A stretch of DNA of 64,000 nt from Paenibacillus sp. ACRRY (GTDB lineage Bacteria; Bacillota; Bacilli; Paenibacillales; Paenibacillaceae): contig NZ_JAKRNM010000003.1 in assembly GCF_022346995.1 (NCBI RefSeq), positions 62,001-126,000 of the forward strand, written 5' to 3'. Positions 43,450 through 52,196 of this stretch are shown in pieces. A program made the position numbers and the translations under genes. A model generated the notes under the pieces. The model saw only the letters and a list, made by a program, of their open reading frames with translations. It was not told the origin of the DNA and made no database searches. Position 1 is the first letter of the stretch, and the number at the start of each line of letters is the position of its first letter.

Positions 43450-44043
43450 ATGCGATCTTTATTGGTCATCCGTGTAGAACCAACAATTGCTGCCTCATCC
43501 GATGCAATCCCTCTAACTCCTGAGAGATTGCTGGGGGCAAACGGGTACCATGTGCAGGTGACTGACAGTGAGAAGGAAGCTCTGAAGCTGGCAGCTGAAG
43601 CAGAGGCATCCATCCTGCATCTGTCGCTGGCGGATGTGGAATATTGGGTACGATGCCTGGGAAAGGGGAAGGTGAACACCCCATTGATATGGTGGTGCGC
43701 ACCGGATACAGCCTCTTCCTCGGTAGAATCCTGCGAGGTAGAGGCCTCGTTGGATGGAATACTGACCCCATCCATGATTGGGCCTGAAATTCACTGGACG
43801 CTGCACTTTGCAGCCAAGCGTTATATGGAGCGCCAGCAGTGGGAGCAGGAACGGAAGCAGCTGCAGTCCAGGCTGGAGGATCGAAAGTGGATTGATATGG
43901 CGAAGGCCATTTTATGTGATCTGAAGCAGATCTCCGAGTCGGAAGCCTATGACCTGTTACGTAAGAGAGCCATGGATGAACGTAAACGGATGGTGGATGT
44001 CGCCACGGCAATCGTGAAGGCGCATCAACTGCTCCAGTCGTAA
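43450..44043 (+). CDS. ANTAR-domain RNA-binding antiterminator with pseudo-receiver domain
   Basis: 197 residues. The C-terminal ANTAR three-helix domain (about 135-195) is clear: RKWIDMAKAILCDLKQISES, EAYDLLRKRAM and MVDVATAIV. A short coiled coil (QQWEQERKQLQSRLE) before it suits dimerisation. The N-terminal ~125 residues resemble a receiver, but the phospho-acceptor position reads ILHLSLAD (Ser in place of Asp) and the conserved Lys is Thr in DGILTPSM, so phosphorylation is unlikely, as in AmiR. ANTAR proteins bind paired hexaloop RNA hairpins and prevent termination. The divergent nirB leader has exactly this element. Cotranscribed with the TrpD2-like gene, 18 nt downstream. Confidence 0.92.
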   Translation: MRSLLVIRVEPTIAASSDAIPLTPERLLGANGYHVQVTDSEKEALKLAAEAEASILHLSLADVEYWVRCLGKGKVNTPLIWWCAPDTASSSVESCEVEASLDGILTPSMIGPEIHWTLHFAAKRYMERQQWEQERKQLQSRLEDRKWIDMAKAILCDLKQISESEAYDLLRKRAMDERKRMVDVATAIVKAHQLLQS

Positions 44044-44061
44044 TTGAAAGGAGGACGCATC

Positions 44062-45138
44062 ATGGATATGTCTGAGATTCTCAGGGAGGTTGGACGTGGA
44101 AAGCGCGGTTCGCGTGATCTGAATTATGCCGAGGCGCTGGCTGTAGCTGAGCACATTCTGAGACAGGAGGTGTCGCCTGCTCAGACAGCCGCTTTTCTAA
44201 TGGCGGAGCGGATGAAGATGGAGAATGTCGAGGAGCTGGAGGCCTTTGTTCATGCATGCCGGAACAGCGCAGACCGCCTGTCCGTATTTCAGGATGGACT
44301 TGACTGCGCAGGTCCTTATGATGGACGTACCAAATCATTCATGGCTACCTTTCCGGTTGCCTTTGTACTGGCAGCAGCTGGGCTTCCGGTGACATTGCAC
44401 GGAAGCGAGCCTCTGCCGCCCAAGTGGGGGGTAACCCTGTCCACGGTGCTCAGGGAAGCGGGTATTGATACAAGGAAAATGGATCGGGAAGAAGCCAGGG
44501 TGGCGGCGCAGAGAACGGATGTCATGTACGTATCCTCCGAAGACTGGTGCGGTCCACTTCGGCAGCTAAGACCGCTTCGTGAAGAACTGGGCTTTCGTAC
44601 CGTGTTTAATACAGCGGAGAAGCTGATTGATTACAACCATTCGCCCTATCTTGTTTTTGGCGTATTTCATAATACATTTCTGGATCGGATCGCGAAGCTG
44701 CTTACCCGCTTTGGATACCGCCGTGCTTATGTGGTGCAGGGAATGGAAGGCTCGGAAGACCTGTATATTGATCGGCCTACACGTGTTTATGCTGTGGAAA
44801 ACGGAGATACAAGACTGGAGCTGGTGGACCCAGCAGCTTATGAGCTGGATATTCCTGTGCCCGAGATGGCATGGACAGCTGCGAAACAGCTTGAAGTGGC
44901 ACAATCGGTGCTGAGCGGAGAAGGGCATATCGCTTTTGTGAATCAGGTGTTGTTGAATGGTGGCTTCCGTCTGTATGTAACAGGCCGCGTCAATTCGATT
45001 GAAGAGGGCATCTATACCTGCCAAGGTTTACTGGATAGCGGTGCAGCGTATCGGAAGTATCAACAATGGACCGTCTCCATGGGTGGGGAACTACCGGATA
45101 GCAGAACAGTGTCCACGTATCCGGCTACCTCCAGATGA
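44062..45138 (+). CDS. TrpD2/YbiB-like protein (anthranilate phosphoribosyltransferase fold)
   Basis: 358 residues from the ATG at 44062 behind AAAGGAGG. It has the TrpD/class III nucleoside-phosphorylase-like fold: N-terminal helical domain with VGRGKRGSRDLNYAEA, then GPYDGRTKSFMATFPVAFVL and TLHGSEPLPPKWGVT. True TrpD enzymes have GTGGD and KHGNR at these places; both are lost, as in E. coli YbiB (TrpD2), which is described as a nucleic-acid-binding protein without TrpD activity. It is not in a trp operon but next to the ANTAR regulator of nirB. It could be a sensor or partner of the antiterminator; this is inference. Confidence 0.78.
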   Translation: MDMSEILREVGRGKRGSRDLNYAEALAVAEHILRQEVSPAQTAAFLMAERMKMENVEELEAFVHACRNSADRLSVFQDGLDCAGPYDGRTKSFMATFPVAFVLAAAGLPVTLHGSEPLPPKWGVTLSTVLREAGIDTRKMDREEARVAAQRTDVMYVSSEDWCGPLRQLRPLREELGFRTVFNTAEKLIDYNHSPYLVFGVFHNTFLDRIAKLLTRFGYRRAYVVQGMEGSEDLYIDRPTRVYAVENGDTRLELVDPAAYELDIPVPEMAWTAAKQLEVAQSVLSGEGHIAFVNQVLLNGGFRLYVTGRVNSIEEGIYTCQGLLDSGAAYRKYQQWTVSMGGELPDSRTVSTYPATSR

Positions 45139-45147
45139 TGTTGTAAA

Positions 45148-45696
45148 CTACTCCCAAGGATAGGTGACGGTAAGGAAGTCAGCAAATTTCTTGCTCTCTT
45201 CCCGCCGCTGCTTCCGCATGGCCGCCCGACTCGGAGCGGTCTCATATAGTTTCTTCTCTTCTTCCGTTTCCGGAATGATTCGGGGAACGATGAGTTTTCG
45301 ATTATTTTCATCCAAGGCCACAAAGGTCAGAAATGCTGTTGCCGCTATCTTTTTCTCCCCTGTCTTCAAATCCTCACGAATGACCTTCACAAAGATCTCC
45401 ATGGAGCTGCGTCCTGTCCAGGTTGCAAAGGATTCCAGTGTAACAGAATCGGTTGGGTTAATGGGATACAGAAAGTCGACAGAATCCGTCGAAGCTGTTA
45501 CTGTATTGACCCGGCATAGTTTGGAGGCGGCAATGGATGCTATATCATCAATGTAGGACATCAACTTGCCGCCGAATAAAGTGTTATGGTTGTTCACATC
45601 GGTCGGGAATACTCGTGCGGTCTTGAAACAGCGCGTCTCACGCACATATTTTTTCTCCGCTTGTTCAGACTCTGTAGCTTTAGGTATCTCTCTCAT
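45148..45696 (-). CDS. Acyl-CoA thioesterase, hotdog fold (YkhA-like)
   Basis: 182 residues from the ATG at 45696 behind CAGGAGG; the longer frame lacks a site. The hotdog motif NHNTLFGGKLMSYIDDIASIAA carries the expected catalytic acid, followed by VDFLYPINPTD. It hydrolyses acyl-CoA thioesters in the cytosol; chain specificity is unknown. It is convergent with the TrpD2-like gene, with only 9 bp between the stops and no terminator. Confidence 0.92.
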   Translation of the reverse strand: MREIPKATESEQAEKKYVRETRCFKTARVFPTDVNNHNTLFGGKLMSYIDDIASIAASKLCRVNTVTASTDSVDFLYPINPTDSVTLESFATWTGRSSMEIFVKVIREDLKTGEKKIAATAFLTFVALDENNRKLIVPRIIPETEEEKKLYETAPSRAAMRKQRREESKKFADFLTVTYPWE

Positions 45697-45821
45697 GTTT
45701 CTTCCTCCTGACCCTCTGGCTGCTGCGTCTCCGCAGCATGTGCCAGGTCTATCGTCTATTATGTTATCCCTAGTATAGGTGCCCGCCAAACTCATATTCA
45801 AATGAATTCATGATTGCCAAA

Positions 45822-45858
45822 AAAACCGCCAGGCGCGGACCGGCGCGCGGGCGGTTTG
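45822..45858 (-). terminator. Terminator of the acetate transporter gene
   Basis: On the minus strand AAACCGCC pairs with GGCGGTTT around a GC-rich inner part and is followed by a T run, 14 nt after the stop. Confidence 0.88.
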
Positions 45859-45871
45859 GTGCTGCTGTATA

Positions 45872-46495
45872 TTAAGCCTTGGCTTTGAAAATGCCGGACG
45901 GTTTGCCTACTGGCAGGAAAGTATATCCGAAATGAGCATTCAGTACAGAAGCTCCTGTGCCGTAGAGCGACACGATACCAATACCCATTTCAGCATATGC
46001 TGCGATGGTATGGAAGACGTGAGGAGCTACGCCGAAAGCATCAAACGTCAGGCCAAGGAACAGGAAGTCAATCAGAATGAAAATGATGAGCAATACTTTA
46101 TTGGCTTCGACAGCACCCAGCGTCATGAACAGGGTGAATACGAGGTATCCGGCAAAAGCAAATCCGAGCTGCTTACCGTCAGCCTGTTCTGCCAGGGTGG
46201 AGCCAAACACGCCCATTTTGATTAGCCAGTTGGCACCCATCGCAAACCAGAAGAATGCGTATGCGCCAAAAGCAGTCGTGCCAAATGTATTATTGCGTTT
46301 GGAATCTTGGATACAGGCGAACAACTGTGCAAATGCACCCAGGAAGATCGCCCATGGAATAGCATAGCTGAGTCCGTCCGTAATGCCGAGTTTCTGGGAG
46401 GAAGCGACCAGGGTCACAATAGCCAGCCCAAATAATCCCATTGCGCTGGGATCGGCGTTTATGATTTTAACTTGAGTCCGTGAATCGGTTTGCAT
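45872..46495 (-). CDS. Acetate uptake transporter, GPR1/FUN34/YaaH (SatP) family
   Basis: 207 residues with six helices. The family motif near the N-terminus reads NADPSAMGLFGLA (variant of NPAPLGL), and the second half has GALEANK-like GAVEANK. SatP-type proteins move acetate and succinate across the cytoplasmic membrane. The GGAGG site lies 12 nt before the ATG. It is monocistronic. The 500-bp gap upstream (46496-46999) holds no convincing gene apart from the start of the Spo0E-like gene; it contains a 15-bp repeat occurring twice. Confidence 0.9.
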   Translation of the reverse strand: MQTDSRTQVKIINADPSAMGLFGLAIVTLVASSQKLGITDGLSYAIPWAIFLGAFAQLFACIQDSKRNNTFGTTAFGAYAFFWFAMGANWLIKMGVFGSTLAEQADGKQLGFAFAGYLVFTLFMTLGAVEANKVLLIIFILIDFLFLGLTFDAFGVAPHVFHTIAAYAEMGIGIVSLYGTGASVLNAHFGYTFLPVGKPSGIFKAKA

Positions 46496-46801
46496 GGTGT
46501 TGATGAGCCTCCAATGATATCAAATCAGGATGGTATACAAGAATACGATCCTCTATTAACTTTCGTATCCGCCGGGTCCGGACACACACATCGCCCTATT
46601 GTACCTGAATGGTTCGGTTATGGAAAGGAATTTGTTCACCATATGAATCCGATAACCTGAACGATTACACACCTCTCTATAGCATGCGAGTTGATTTTTT
46701 TTGATCAGTTTGCCTGCTGAAGGGGTGTTTTTGTCGTCCATTTTCCAAAATACACAATAAAGACACATTCATACAAGAAGTAGGATAGGGGAAGAAAATA
46801 T

Positions 46802-46916
46802 GGATGCAAAACATTCGTATAACCACAGAAATGGCCTGGTAGCGCCATTTTTGCAGCTTCCGAGCAAATATGGTGATTCATAACTTTCAAAATCTGGGGA
46901 AGGATACAAAACATCC
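46802..46916. repeat. Two copies of a 15-bp inverted-repeat element, 100 bp apart
   Basis: GGATGCAAAACATTC (46802-46816) and GGATACAAAACATCC (46902-46916) differ at two positions. Each is itself a GGATR-CAAAA-YATYC inverted repeat. They lie upstream of the Spo0E-like gene at exactly 100-bp spacing. Confidence 0.45.
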
Positions 46917-46999
46917 ATGCCGACTATGCCATATGTTAATCCAACTATAGATTGACAGTAAAAACTAAAATATAACACAGAAATAAGGAGGTCAAAGGC

Positions 47000-47176
47000 A
47001 TGGTCATGAGTTTGGATTTAAAAAATCAAATCGAAAAAGCCAGACATAACCTTCATATGTTGGTAGAGCTTAACGAAGGTGGACTTGGGCATCCGGATGT
47101 CATCAGGCAGTCCATGGCATTGGATGAATTGATTAATGAATATAATCGAATGAATCGAAGTCAAAAAAGGACTTGA
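47000..47176 (+). CDS. Spo0E-family aspartyl-phosphate phosphatase
   Basis: 58 residues. AAGGAGG lies 8 nt before the ATG. The sequence forms the Spo0E two-helix hairpin: IEKARHNLHMLVELNEGG, then the signature SMALDELINEY, where the SxxLD box is the catalytic and Spo0A-docking motif. Spo0E-type proteins remove phosphate from Spo0A~P and delay sporulation. Single gene with its own upstream region; a long hairpin follows. This supports a spore-forming host. Confidence 0.85.
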   Translation: MVMSLDLKNQIEKARHNLHMLVELNEGGLGHPDVIRQSMALDELINEYNRMNRSQKRT

Positions 47177-47218
47177 GCGATTCATATAATAGGACAACCA
47201 TAGATGAGTACATACGAC

Positions 47219-47300
47219 GATGCGGGCATGAACATAACCGGAAGGACAGCATTAATTACGAAGCTGCCTGATTCCTGTTAATTCATGCCCGCATGTTTTA
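47219..47300 (+). terminator. Long-loop hairpin terminator after the Spo0E-like gene
   Basis: GATGCGGGCATGAA pairs with TTCATGCCCGCAT across a 49-nt loop and is followed by GTTTTATT, between convergent genes. Confidence 0.65.
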
Positions 47301-47311
47301 TTGGGAGCTTT

Positions 47312-48241
47312 TCAATGTAAAAGCCGTTTGGCCTCCATGTACAGTACCTGAACGAATTTTTTGGTGTTAATTCGCGTCTGGGACAACGATGGCTCCACAT
47401 TGTTCTGCAGCTCCAGCATTTTCTTGCGAATTTCTGTGAAATCGAAGAATTTTGACGCATAGTTCTCGAATTTGGGATGAGTATAATCCGTTAATCCCAG
47501 GGATACCACATGACTTAACGTCTGAAATATCGCCCGGCGAACACGTTGTTCTGATGCCTTGACCTCTTTGGTTATCTCGGTGGCGGAGGCATCCGTTCCC
47601 AGTTTGCGTATCGCAATATTCTGAAAAATATCCTTGAGCGACGGGAACGTATAAGGTGAGATGGTGTGATCTTCAGCTTCAATCTGTTCCAGATATTCCA
47701 GCATATCCAGCAGATCCTTGCTGCCTGTCTCACCGATCATGCCCATCTCCGACAGAAGGAAATGTCCAGCGGTGGCAATCGTTTTGTTAGGGACAGGTGC
47801 GGTATGGCGGCCGGCAGACTGAATGCCGGTCAATCCTTGCAATGTCCGCTGAATATCTTGAATGGACTGCTGCATCCGCAGACGTTCTTCGACCAGACGG
47901 AGAACGGATAGAATCTCTAGACGATTAATCGGCTTCGTAATGTAGTATTCAATGCCTAGTGAATAGGCTTCACCAATCATGTTTTTCGATTCAATTTGGG
48001 AGATCATCACGATCTTGCCCTCGAATCTTCCTTCCAGTGCGCGTACGGTCTGAATTCCATCCCGATGGGGCATGAGCAGATCAATCAGGAGCACGTCCAC
48101 CTTCTGTAACTCCAGCAGCTCGGCATGAATGTGAGCCCCGTCCTCTGCCTCTCCGGCAATCTCACCTAATCCCTCATCTTCAATAATATCCATCAGCATG
48201 GAACGAACGCCAGGATCATCATCCACGATAAAATAACGCAT
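47312..48241 (-). CDS. glnL: Response regulator of the GlnL (YcbB) type
   Basis: 309 residues from the ATG at 48241. Receiver domain with VDDDPG, phospho-acceptor Asp54 (LLIDLLMPHRDG) and Lys in YYITKPI, a helical linker (about 115-150), then the YcbB-type C-terminal DNA-binding domain (IAIRKLGTDASATEITKEV, VRRAIFQTLSHV). B. subtilis GlnL with kinase GlnK activates glsA-glnT in response to glutamine. Here it is divergent from a GlnT-like symporter but no kinase is adjacent, so it is an orphan in this window. Confidence 0.85.
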   Translation of the reverse strand: MRYFIVDDDPGVRSMLMDIIEDEGLGEIAGEAEDGAHIHAELLELQKVDVLLIDLLMPHRDGIQTVRALEGRFEGKIVMISQIESKNMIGEAYSLGIEYYITKPINRLEILSVLRLVEERLRMQQSIQDIQRTLQGLTGIQSAGRHTAPVPNKTIATAGHFLLSEMGMIGETGSKDLLDMLEYLEQIEAEDHTISPYTFPSLKDIFQNIAIRKLGTDASATEITKEVKASEQRVRRAIFQTLSHVVSLGLTDYTHPKFENYASKFFDFTEIRKKMLELQNNVEPSLSQTRINTKKFVQVLYMEAKRLLH

Positions 48242-48452
48242 GTTTTCGGTATCCTCCTTTCTCTTTGGCGGATGTAATTGGGCCAATGTATGCTGCAGAC
48301 AGATGAACTGCCCTGAGTTGGGTTCATTTTAATTCCTATCTTACTTCGTAGTTTCCTTTCTGCATAGAACCAGCCGAGCAGCAATAAGCCAATATGTCAG
48401 ATAACGTAACAGAGTTTCGCCGAAATCCGCTTTTTTATAAAAAAAATCCAAT

Positions 48453-48501
48453 GTTTGTTGTAGGAAAGTGTCGTTTTTCGTAGATAGGACTGTAGTATAA
48501 G
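48453..48501 (+). promoter_or_regulatory. Symporter promoter with direct repeats, candidate GlnL site
   Basis: GTTTGTTGTAG (48453-48463) and GTTTTTCGTAG (48473-48483) are spaced 20 bp apart, two helical turns. The second covers the -35 position of a TATAAG -10 (48496-48501). This is an activator-type layout in the 437-bp glnL/symporter intergenic region, which otherwise shows no gene. Confidence 0.5.
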
Positions 48502-48678
48502 TAACATCTGAATGAGCTGGCTATGAATTGTGTGGAATGGTACAAATGCCAATCGGAACGAAATATCATCATTCAGAGTTATGCCCTGGGATTCTATATG
48601 CAATAGTATGGGAATTTTACGCTCAGACATGCAAACGGAATGCTGTTTATCAATATACGAATAAAAGGAGTATTGCTA

Positions 48679-50115
48679 ATGGAGCAAACAATACAAGATA
48701 TTGTCGTTGTTTTCAACGATTTTTTATGGTCCAAGCTGTTGATCCTATTGCTGGTAGTATGTGGAGTTTACTTCACGACCAAGACCCGTTTCATGCAGTT
48801 CCGCATGATCGGGGATATGGTCAAGGTGCTGGCCGAACCCAAGAGTAAGGAAGCGGATAAAATCTCGCCTTTTCAGGCGTTCTGTATTAGCATGGCTGCC
48901 CGAGTAGGTACCGGTAATATTACGGGAATTGCACTGGCTATTGCCCTTGGGGGACCGGGTGCTGTGTTCTGGATGTGGATCATTGCAATTATCGGATCAG
49001 CCTCCAGTTTCGTAGAGAGTACACTCGCACAGATCTATAAAGTGAAGGATAATGGGGGCTTCCGCGGAGGACCGGCTTATTATATGGAACGTGGGCTAGG
49101 CAAACGGTGGATGGGGGTATTGTTTGCCATTCTCATCACGCTATCGTTCGGTCTTGTCTTTAACGCTGTGCAGTCCAACACAATCACTGTAGCATTCCAG
49201 AACTCGTTTGGACTTGATCGGTTGACAGTAGGTATTGTAATGGCGGTGATCTTTGCCGGAATCATTATGGGCGGTGTCAAGCGGATTGCCAAGGCTTCCG
49301 AATACATTGTGGTTGTCCTTGCTGTGCTGTATATCGGAGTTGCTGCATTTGTTGTGCTTGCGAATATCACCCAGCTTCCAGCCATGATTGCGTTGATTGT
49401 AAAAAATGCCTTCGGCATTGAACAGGTCGCCGGCGGTACATTGGGTGCTGCGCTGATGAACGGCGTCAAGCGTGGATTGTTCTCCAACGAGGCGGGAATG
49501 GGTAGTGCGCCTAATGCCGCAGCTACGGCGGATACGACACATCCGGTCAAGCAGGGACTTATTCAGGCTTTTGGCGTCCTGACCGATACACTTGTCATTT
49601 GTACAAGTACGGCCATGATTATATTGCTGTCCGGCGTCTATCAAGGCTCCAATCTGGGGGGCATCGAATTGACCCAGGCGGCATTAAGTGTGCATATCGG
49701 ATCATGGGCATCAGGCTTTTTGGCTGTTATGGTATTCCTGTTTGCCTTCAGTACACTCATCGGGAATTATTATTATGGGGAGACCAATATTGAGTTTATC
49801 AAGTCCAATAAAATGTGGCTTTGGGTGTACCGGATTGGCGTCATCGCCATGGTGTTGTTTGGTGCAATAGCAAAAGTGCAGCTGGTCTGGGATCTGGCGG
49901 ATCTCTTTATGGGGCTGATGGTCGTCGTCAATCTGATTGCGATCCTCATGTTGTCCAAAGTAACGTTTGAGGCGCTGAAGGATTACAAAAGACAGAATGC
50001 TGAGGGGCGTGACCCTGTCTTTACCCGTGATCTTATCCGTATTCCGGGTGAGGTGGAGTGCTGGGAGTCTGAAGCTGACGTAACGGGAACCAAAGAGATG
50101 AAGATTGCGAAATAG
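48679..50115 (+). CDS. Sodium:alanine/glutamine symporter, AGCS family (GlnT-like)
   Basis: 478 residues from the ATG at 48679 with AAAGGAG 8 nt upstream; an in-frame ATG 39 nt earlier has no site. About 11 helices. AGCS signatures: AARVGTGNITGIALAIALGGPGA-type block, FRGGPAYYMERGL, and GLFSNEAGMGSAPNAAATA. The family imports alanine, glycine or glutamine with Na+. Divergence from a GlnL-type regulator suggests glutamine, as for B. subtilis GlnT. No glutaminase gene accompanies it here. Confidence 0.92.
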   Translation: MEQTIQDIVVVFNDFLWSKLLILLLVVCGVYFTTKTRFMQFRMIGDMVKVLAEPKSKEADKISPFQAFCISMAARVGTGNITGIALAIALGGPGAVFWMWIIAIIGSASSFVESTLAQIYKVKDNGGFRGGPAYYMERGLGKRWMGVLFAILITLSFGLVFNAVQSNTITVAFQNSFGLDRLTVGIVMAVIFAGIIMGGVKRIAKASEYIVVVLAVLYIGVAAFVVLANITQLPAMIALIVKNAFGIEQVAGGTLGAALMNGVKRGLFSNEAGMGSAPNAAATADTTHPVKQGLIQAFGVLTDTLVICTSTAMIILLSGVYQGSNLGGIELTQAALSVHIGSWASGFLAVMVFLFAFSTLIGNYYYGETNIEFIKSNKMWLWVYRIGVIAMVLFGAIAKVQLVWDLADLFMGLMVVVNLIAILMLSKVTFEALKDYKRQNAEGRDPVFTRDLIRIPGEVECWESEADVTGTKEMKIAK

Positions 50116-50163
50116 GATGAACCGAGCTCGACTATAAGAGCCGGGGAGTATAAAGAAATATAA

Positions 50164-50212
50164 AAAAACAGGACACCGACGATGCCCACATAGGGCGAAC
50201 GGGGTCCTGTTT
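50164..50212. terminator. Bidirectional intrinsic terminator
   Basis: AAACAGGACxCCG pairs with CGGxGTCCTGTTT (one mismatch) with an inner GCCC/GGGC helix, between the convergent symporter and chemosensor genes. Confidence 0.88.
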
Positions 50213-50258
50213 CATTTCGTATATGTCCAGATACATAACGAGCATTTAGAATACAACT

Positions 50259-51101
50259 TTACTTGGTATGAACAGAGTAACTGATCAGTTGATCTGCCAG
50301 CATTTTCATTCGGTCGCCCGTTTCGTTCAGTTTCTCGATGACATCGGTGAAGGAGGATACAAGGGTAGCTTGTTCCTGTGAAGAGGCAGCAATCTGCGAA
50401 ACTTCCACTTCCATCTGTTTAATGACCTGTTGAACGTCTTTCAGACTTGCATCAATATCAGTCGTGGCCTGTTTGGCATCCACGGAGAGCTTGCGTACTT
50501 CGGAAGCAACAACGCCAAATCCTGCACCGGCCTCACCTACACGTGCTGCTTCAATAGCGGCATTCAGACCAAGCAGGTTGGTTTGTTCCGAAACCTCCCG
50601 GATGAATCCGGCAACCTTGTTGATCTGAGAGGAGTTTTGCACTGCAAGGCGTGTATTCTCCAGAATTTGTTCACTGGTAGCCTGCAATTCCTCGGCATGA
50701 GCAGCCACGTGCTGAACCATCTCCACCAGGTTGCCATTAATGGTTTGATTTTCTTGTATAATGGCTTCTAGCTGATTCTGGTTGGATTGATCGTAGGATA
50801 CACAGAAAATGGCTGCGACCTCGTTATTGTCATCAAAGATGGGGATATTCAGAATATCTAGTTCAATCCCGTATACTTCCGCAGGCAGGTGGGTGAGTGA
50901 AGCTTCACGTCCATTGGTTAGAGCCGTGAAGTTTTTATAATCATCCAGAAGTGGTTCTCCTTCTTTGAACCCGAGATTGAATCTCTCGGTGGGGACAGCG
51001 TACAATACTTTCTCATGATCATACACAGTCAATCCGGCTGGTTCTCTAAGAATCAGGCTAATATAAGGCATAACTTTCAGAAGTGCATCTACAACATTCA
51101 T
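50259..51101 (-). CDS. Soluble methyl-accepting chemotaxis-type signalling protein
   Basis: 280 residues from the ATG at 51101 (AAAGGATG upstream); an ATG four codons earlier abuts the site. There is no transmembrane helix. Residues about 5-115 form a PAS/GAF-like sensor ('[16 protein letters not shown]', '[16 protein letters not shown]'), followed by a shortened MCP signalling domain with the hairpin tip [27 protein letters not shown]. It is much shorter than usual MCPs. It may signal to CheA/CheW in the cytosol or act outside chemotaxis. No che genes are nearby. Residues of the sensor give no clear ligand. Confidence 0.85.
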   Translation of the reverse strand: MNVVDALLKVMPYISLILREPAGLTVYDHEKVLYAVPTERFNLGFKEGEPLLDDYKNFTALTNGREASLTHLPAEVYGIELDILNIPIFDDNNEVAAIFCVSYDQSNQNQLEAIIQENQTINGNLVEMVQHVAAHAEELQATSEQILENTRLAVQNSSQINKVAGFIREVSEQTNLLGLNAAIEAARVGEAGAGFGVVASEVRKLSVDAKQATTDIDASLKDVQQVIKQMEVEVSQIAASSQEQATLVSSFTDVIEKLNETGDRMKMLADQLISYSVHTK

Positions 51102-51389
51102 GGGTCGAACCATCCTTTCATTATTCCTATTTTGCGATTGAATTCAAAAAAACGTACATAATGCTTTAATTATCATCGGATAAGAGTGCGCTATCATTAA
51201 CTCCATTTTTAAATAAAATGATGACGAATTACGGACGAAATCTGAGGATTTTTCCATGTAAAATGATTTATTGGATATAAGTGTTAGTTGTAACTATTTT
51301 TATATCAGGATAATGGAGATGTCTGATGACTGAAATTGGGACATATGTCCATTTGTATACGTTAAATACTTGGGTGGGGGTTACCGGGA

Positions 51390-52082
51390 ATGAGAGAAAT
51401 CATGGATTTTGGTCGAATGCGTCAGCTGGCACGGGAACATGGCCTGGATCAGGTGCTGGATGAGCCTGCACTTGCGGAATTAAGACTGCTGGAAGCTTCC
51501 AAGGGTGAGATTATATGTGCAAAGGGGGAACGGCCGGAACGGTTTTATTTTCTTGTTGAAGGCAAACTGAAGATTTATACGACACTGCCAAACGGCAAGT
51601 CACTGCTGCTCCGTTTTAGCACGCCGCCAGCGCTTGTAGGGGATCTGGAATTGGTGAATGGAAAGGAAGCCAAAAATACGGTCGAATCCGTCAACAAAAG
51701 TCTGCTGCTGGGCGTTAGCTATCGTTATCTTCAAAACACGTATGCGGATAATCCGAAATTTCTCCATTTCATGCTTAGTCATGTGACCCATAAACTGTAT
51801 ACTTTCTCTAATCTATCAAGCCTGAATCTGCTGTACCCGGTGGAAAGCAGGTTTGCCAGTTATCTGTTGTCAACGATGGAACAGGGCGAGCAAGTGACGG
51901 AAGAGATCCAAACGTCCAAGCTGACCGAGCTGGCAGATATGCTGGGGACGAGCTACCGACATCTGAACCGGGTAATCCATGATCTCTGTGATCGGCAGAT
52001 TATCCGCAAGGAACAGCGCAAGATTGTCATCTGCCATCTGGAACAATTGCGGGAGATCGCCGGAGGCAATATGTATGAATGA
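51390..52082 (+). CDS. Crp/Fnr-family transcriptional regulator (YeiL-like)
   Basis: 230 residues: cyclic-nucleotide-binding-type jelly roll (about 20-135; GEIICAKGERPERFYFLVEGKLKIY) and a C-terminal helix-turn-helix (SKLTELADMLGTSYRHLNRVIHDL). No N-terminal or internal Cys cluster, so it is not an FNR iron-sulfur sensor. The cAMP-binding Arg/Thr pocket of Crp is not obvious. E. coli YeiL has a similar layout. It is divergent from the chemosensor gene by about 290 bp in which I see no other gene, and ends at a strong terminator. Confidence 0.88.
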   Translation: MREIMDFGRMRQLAREHGLDQVLDEPALAELRLLEASKGEIICAKGERPERFYFLVEGKLKIYTTLPNGKSLLLRFSTPPALVGDLELVNGKEAKNTVESVNKSLLLGVSYRYLQNTYADNPKFLHFMLSHVTHKLYTFSNLSSLNLLYPVESRFASYLLSTMEQGEQVTEEIQTSKLTELADMLGTSYRHLNRVIHDLCDRQIIRKEQRKIVICHLEQLREIAGGNMYE

Positions 52083-52119
52083 GATTCGGTCCCATGGACG
52101 TGAATGTTTCCAATGTAAT

Positions 52120-52160
52120 GCAAAGAGCACCCTATGCCTCAAGAAATGGGTGCTCTTTGC
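52120..52160. terminator. Bidirectional intrinsic terminator
   Basis: A perfect 13-bp stem GCAAAGAGCACCC / GGGTGCTCTTTGC with a 15-nt loop between the convergent Crp-type gene and pepT. Confidence 0.85.
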
Positions 52161-52196
52161 TATCTAAATAGTGTAATCGATGTATGGTGGCTATGA

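Noticed and set aside
46556..46768. 70-codon minus-strand frame upstream of the acetate transporter
   Set aside because: No ribosome binding site and no domain; probably chance in an AT-rich promoter region.
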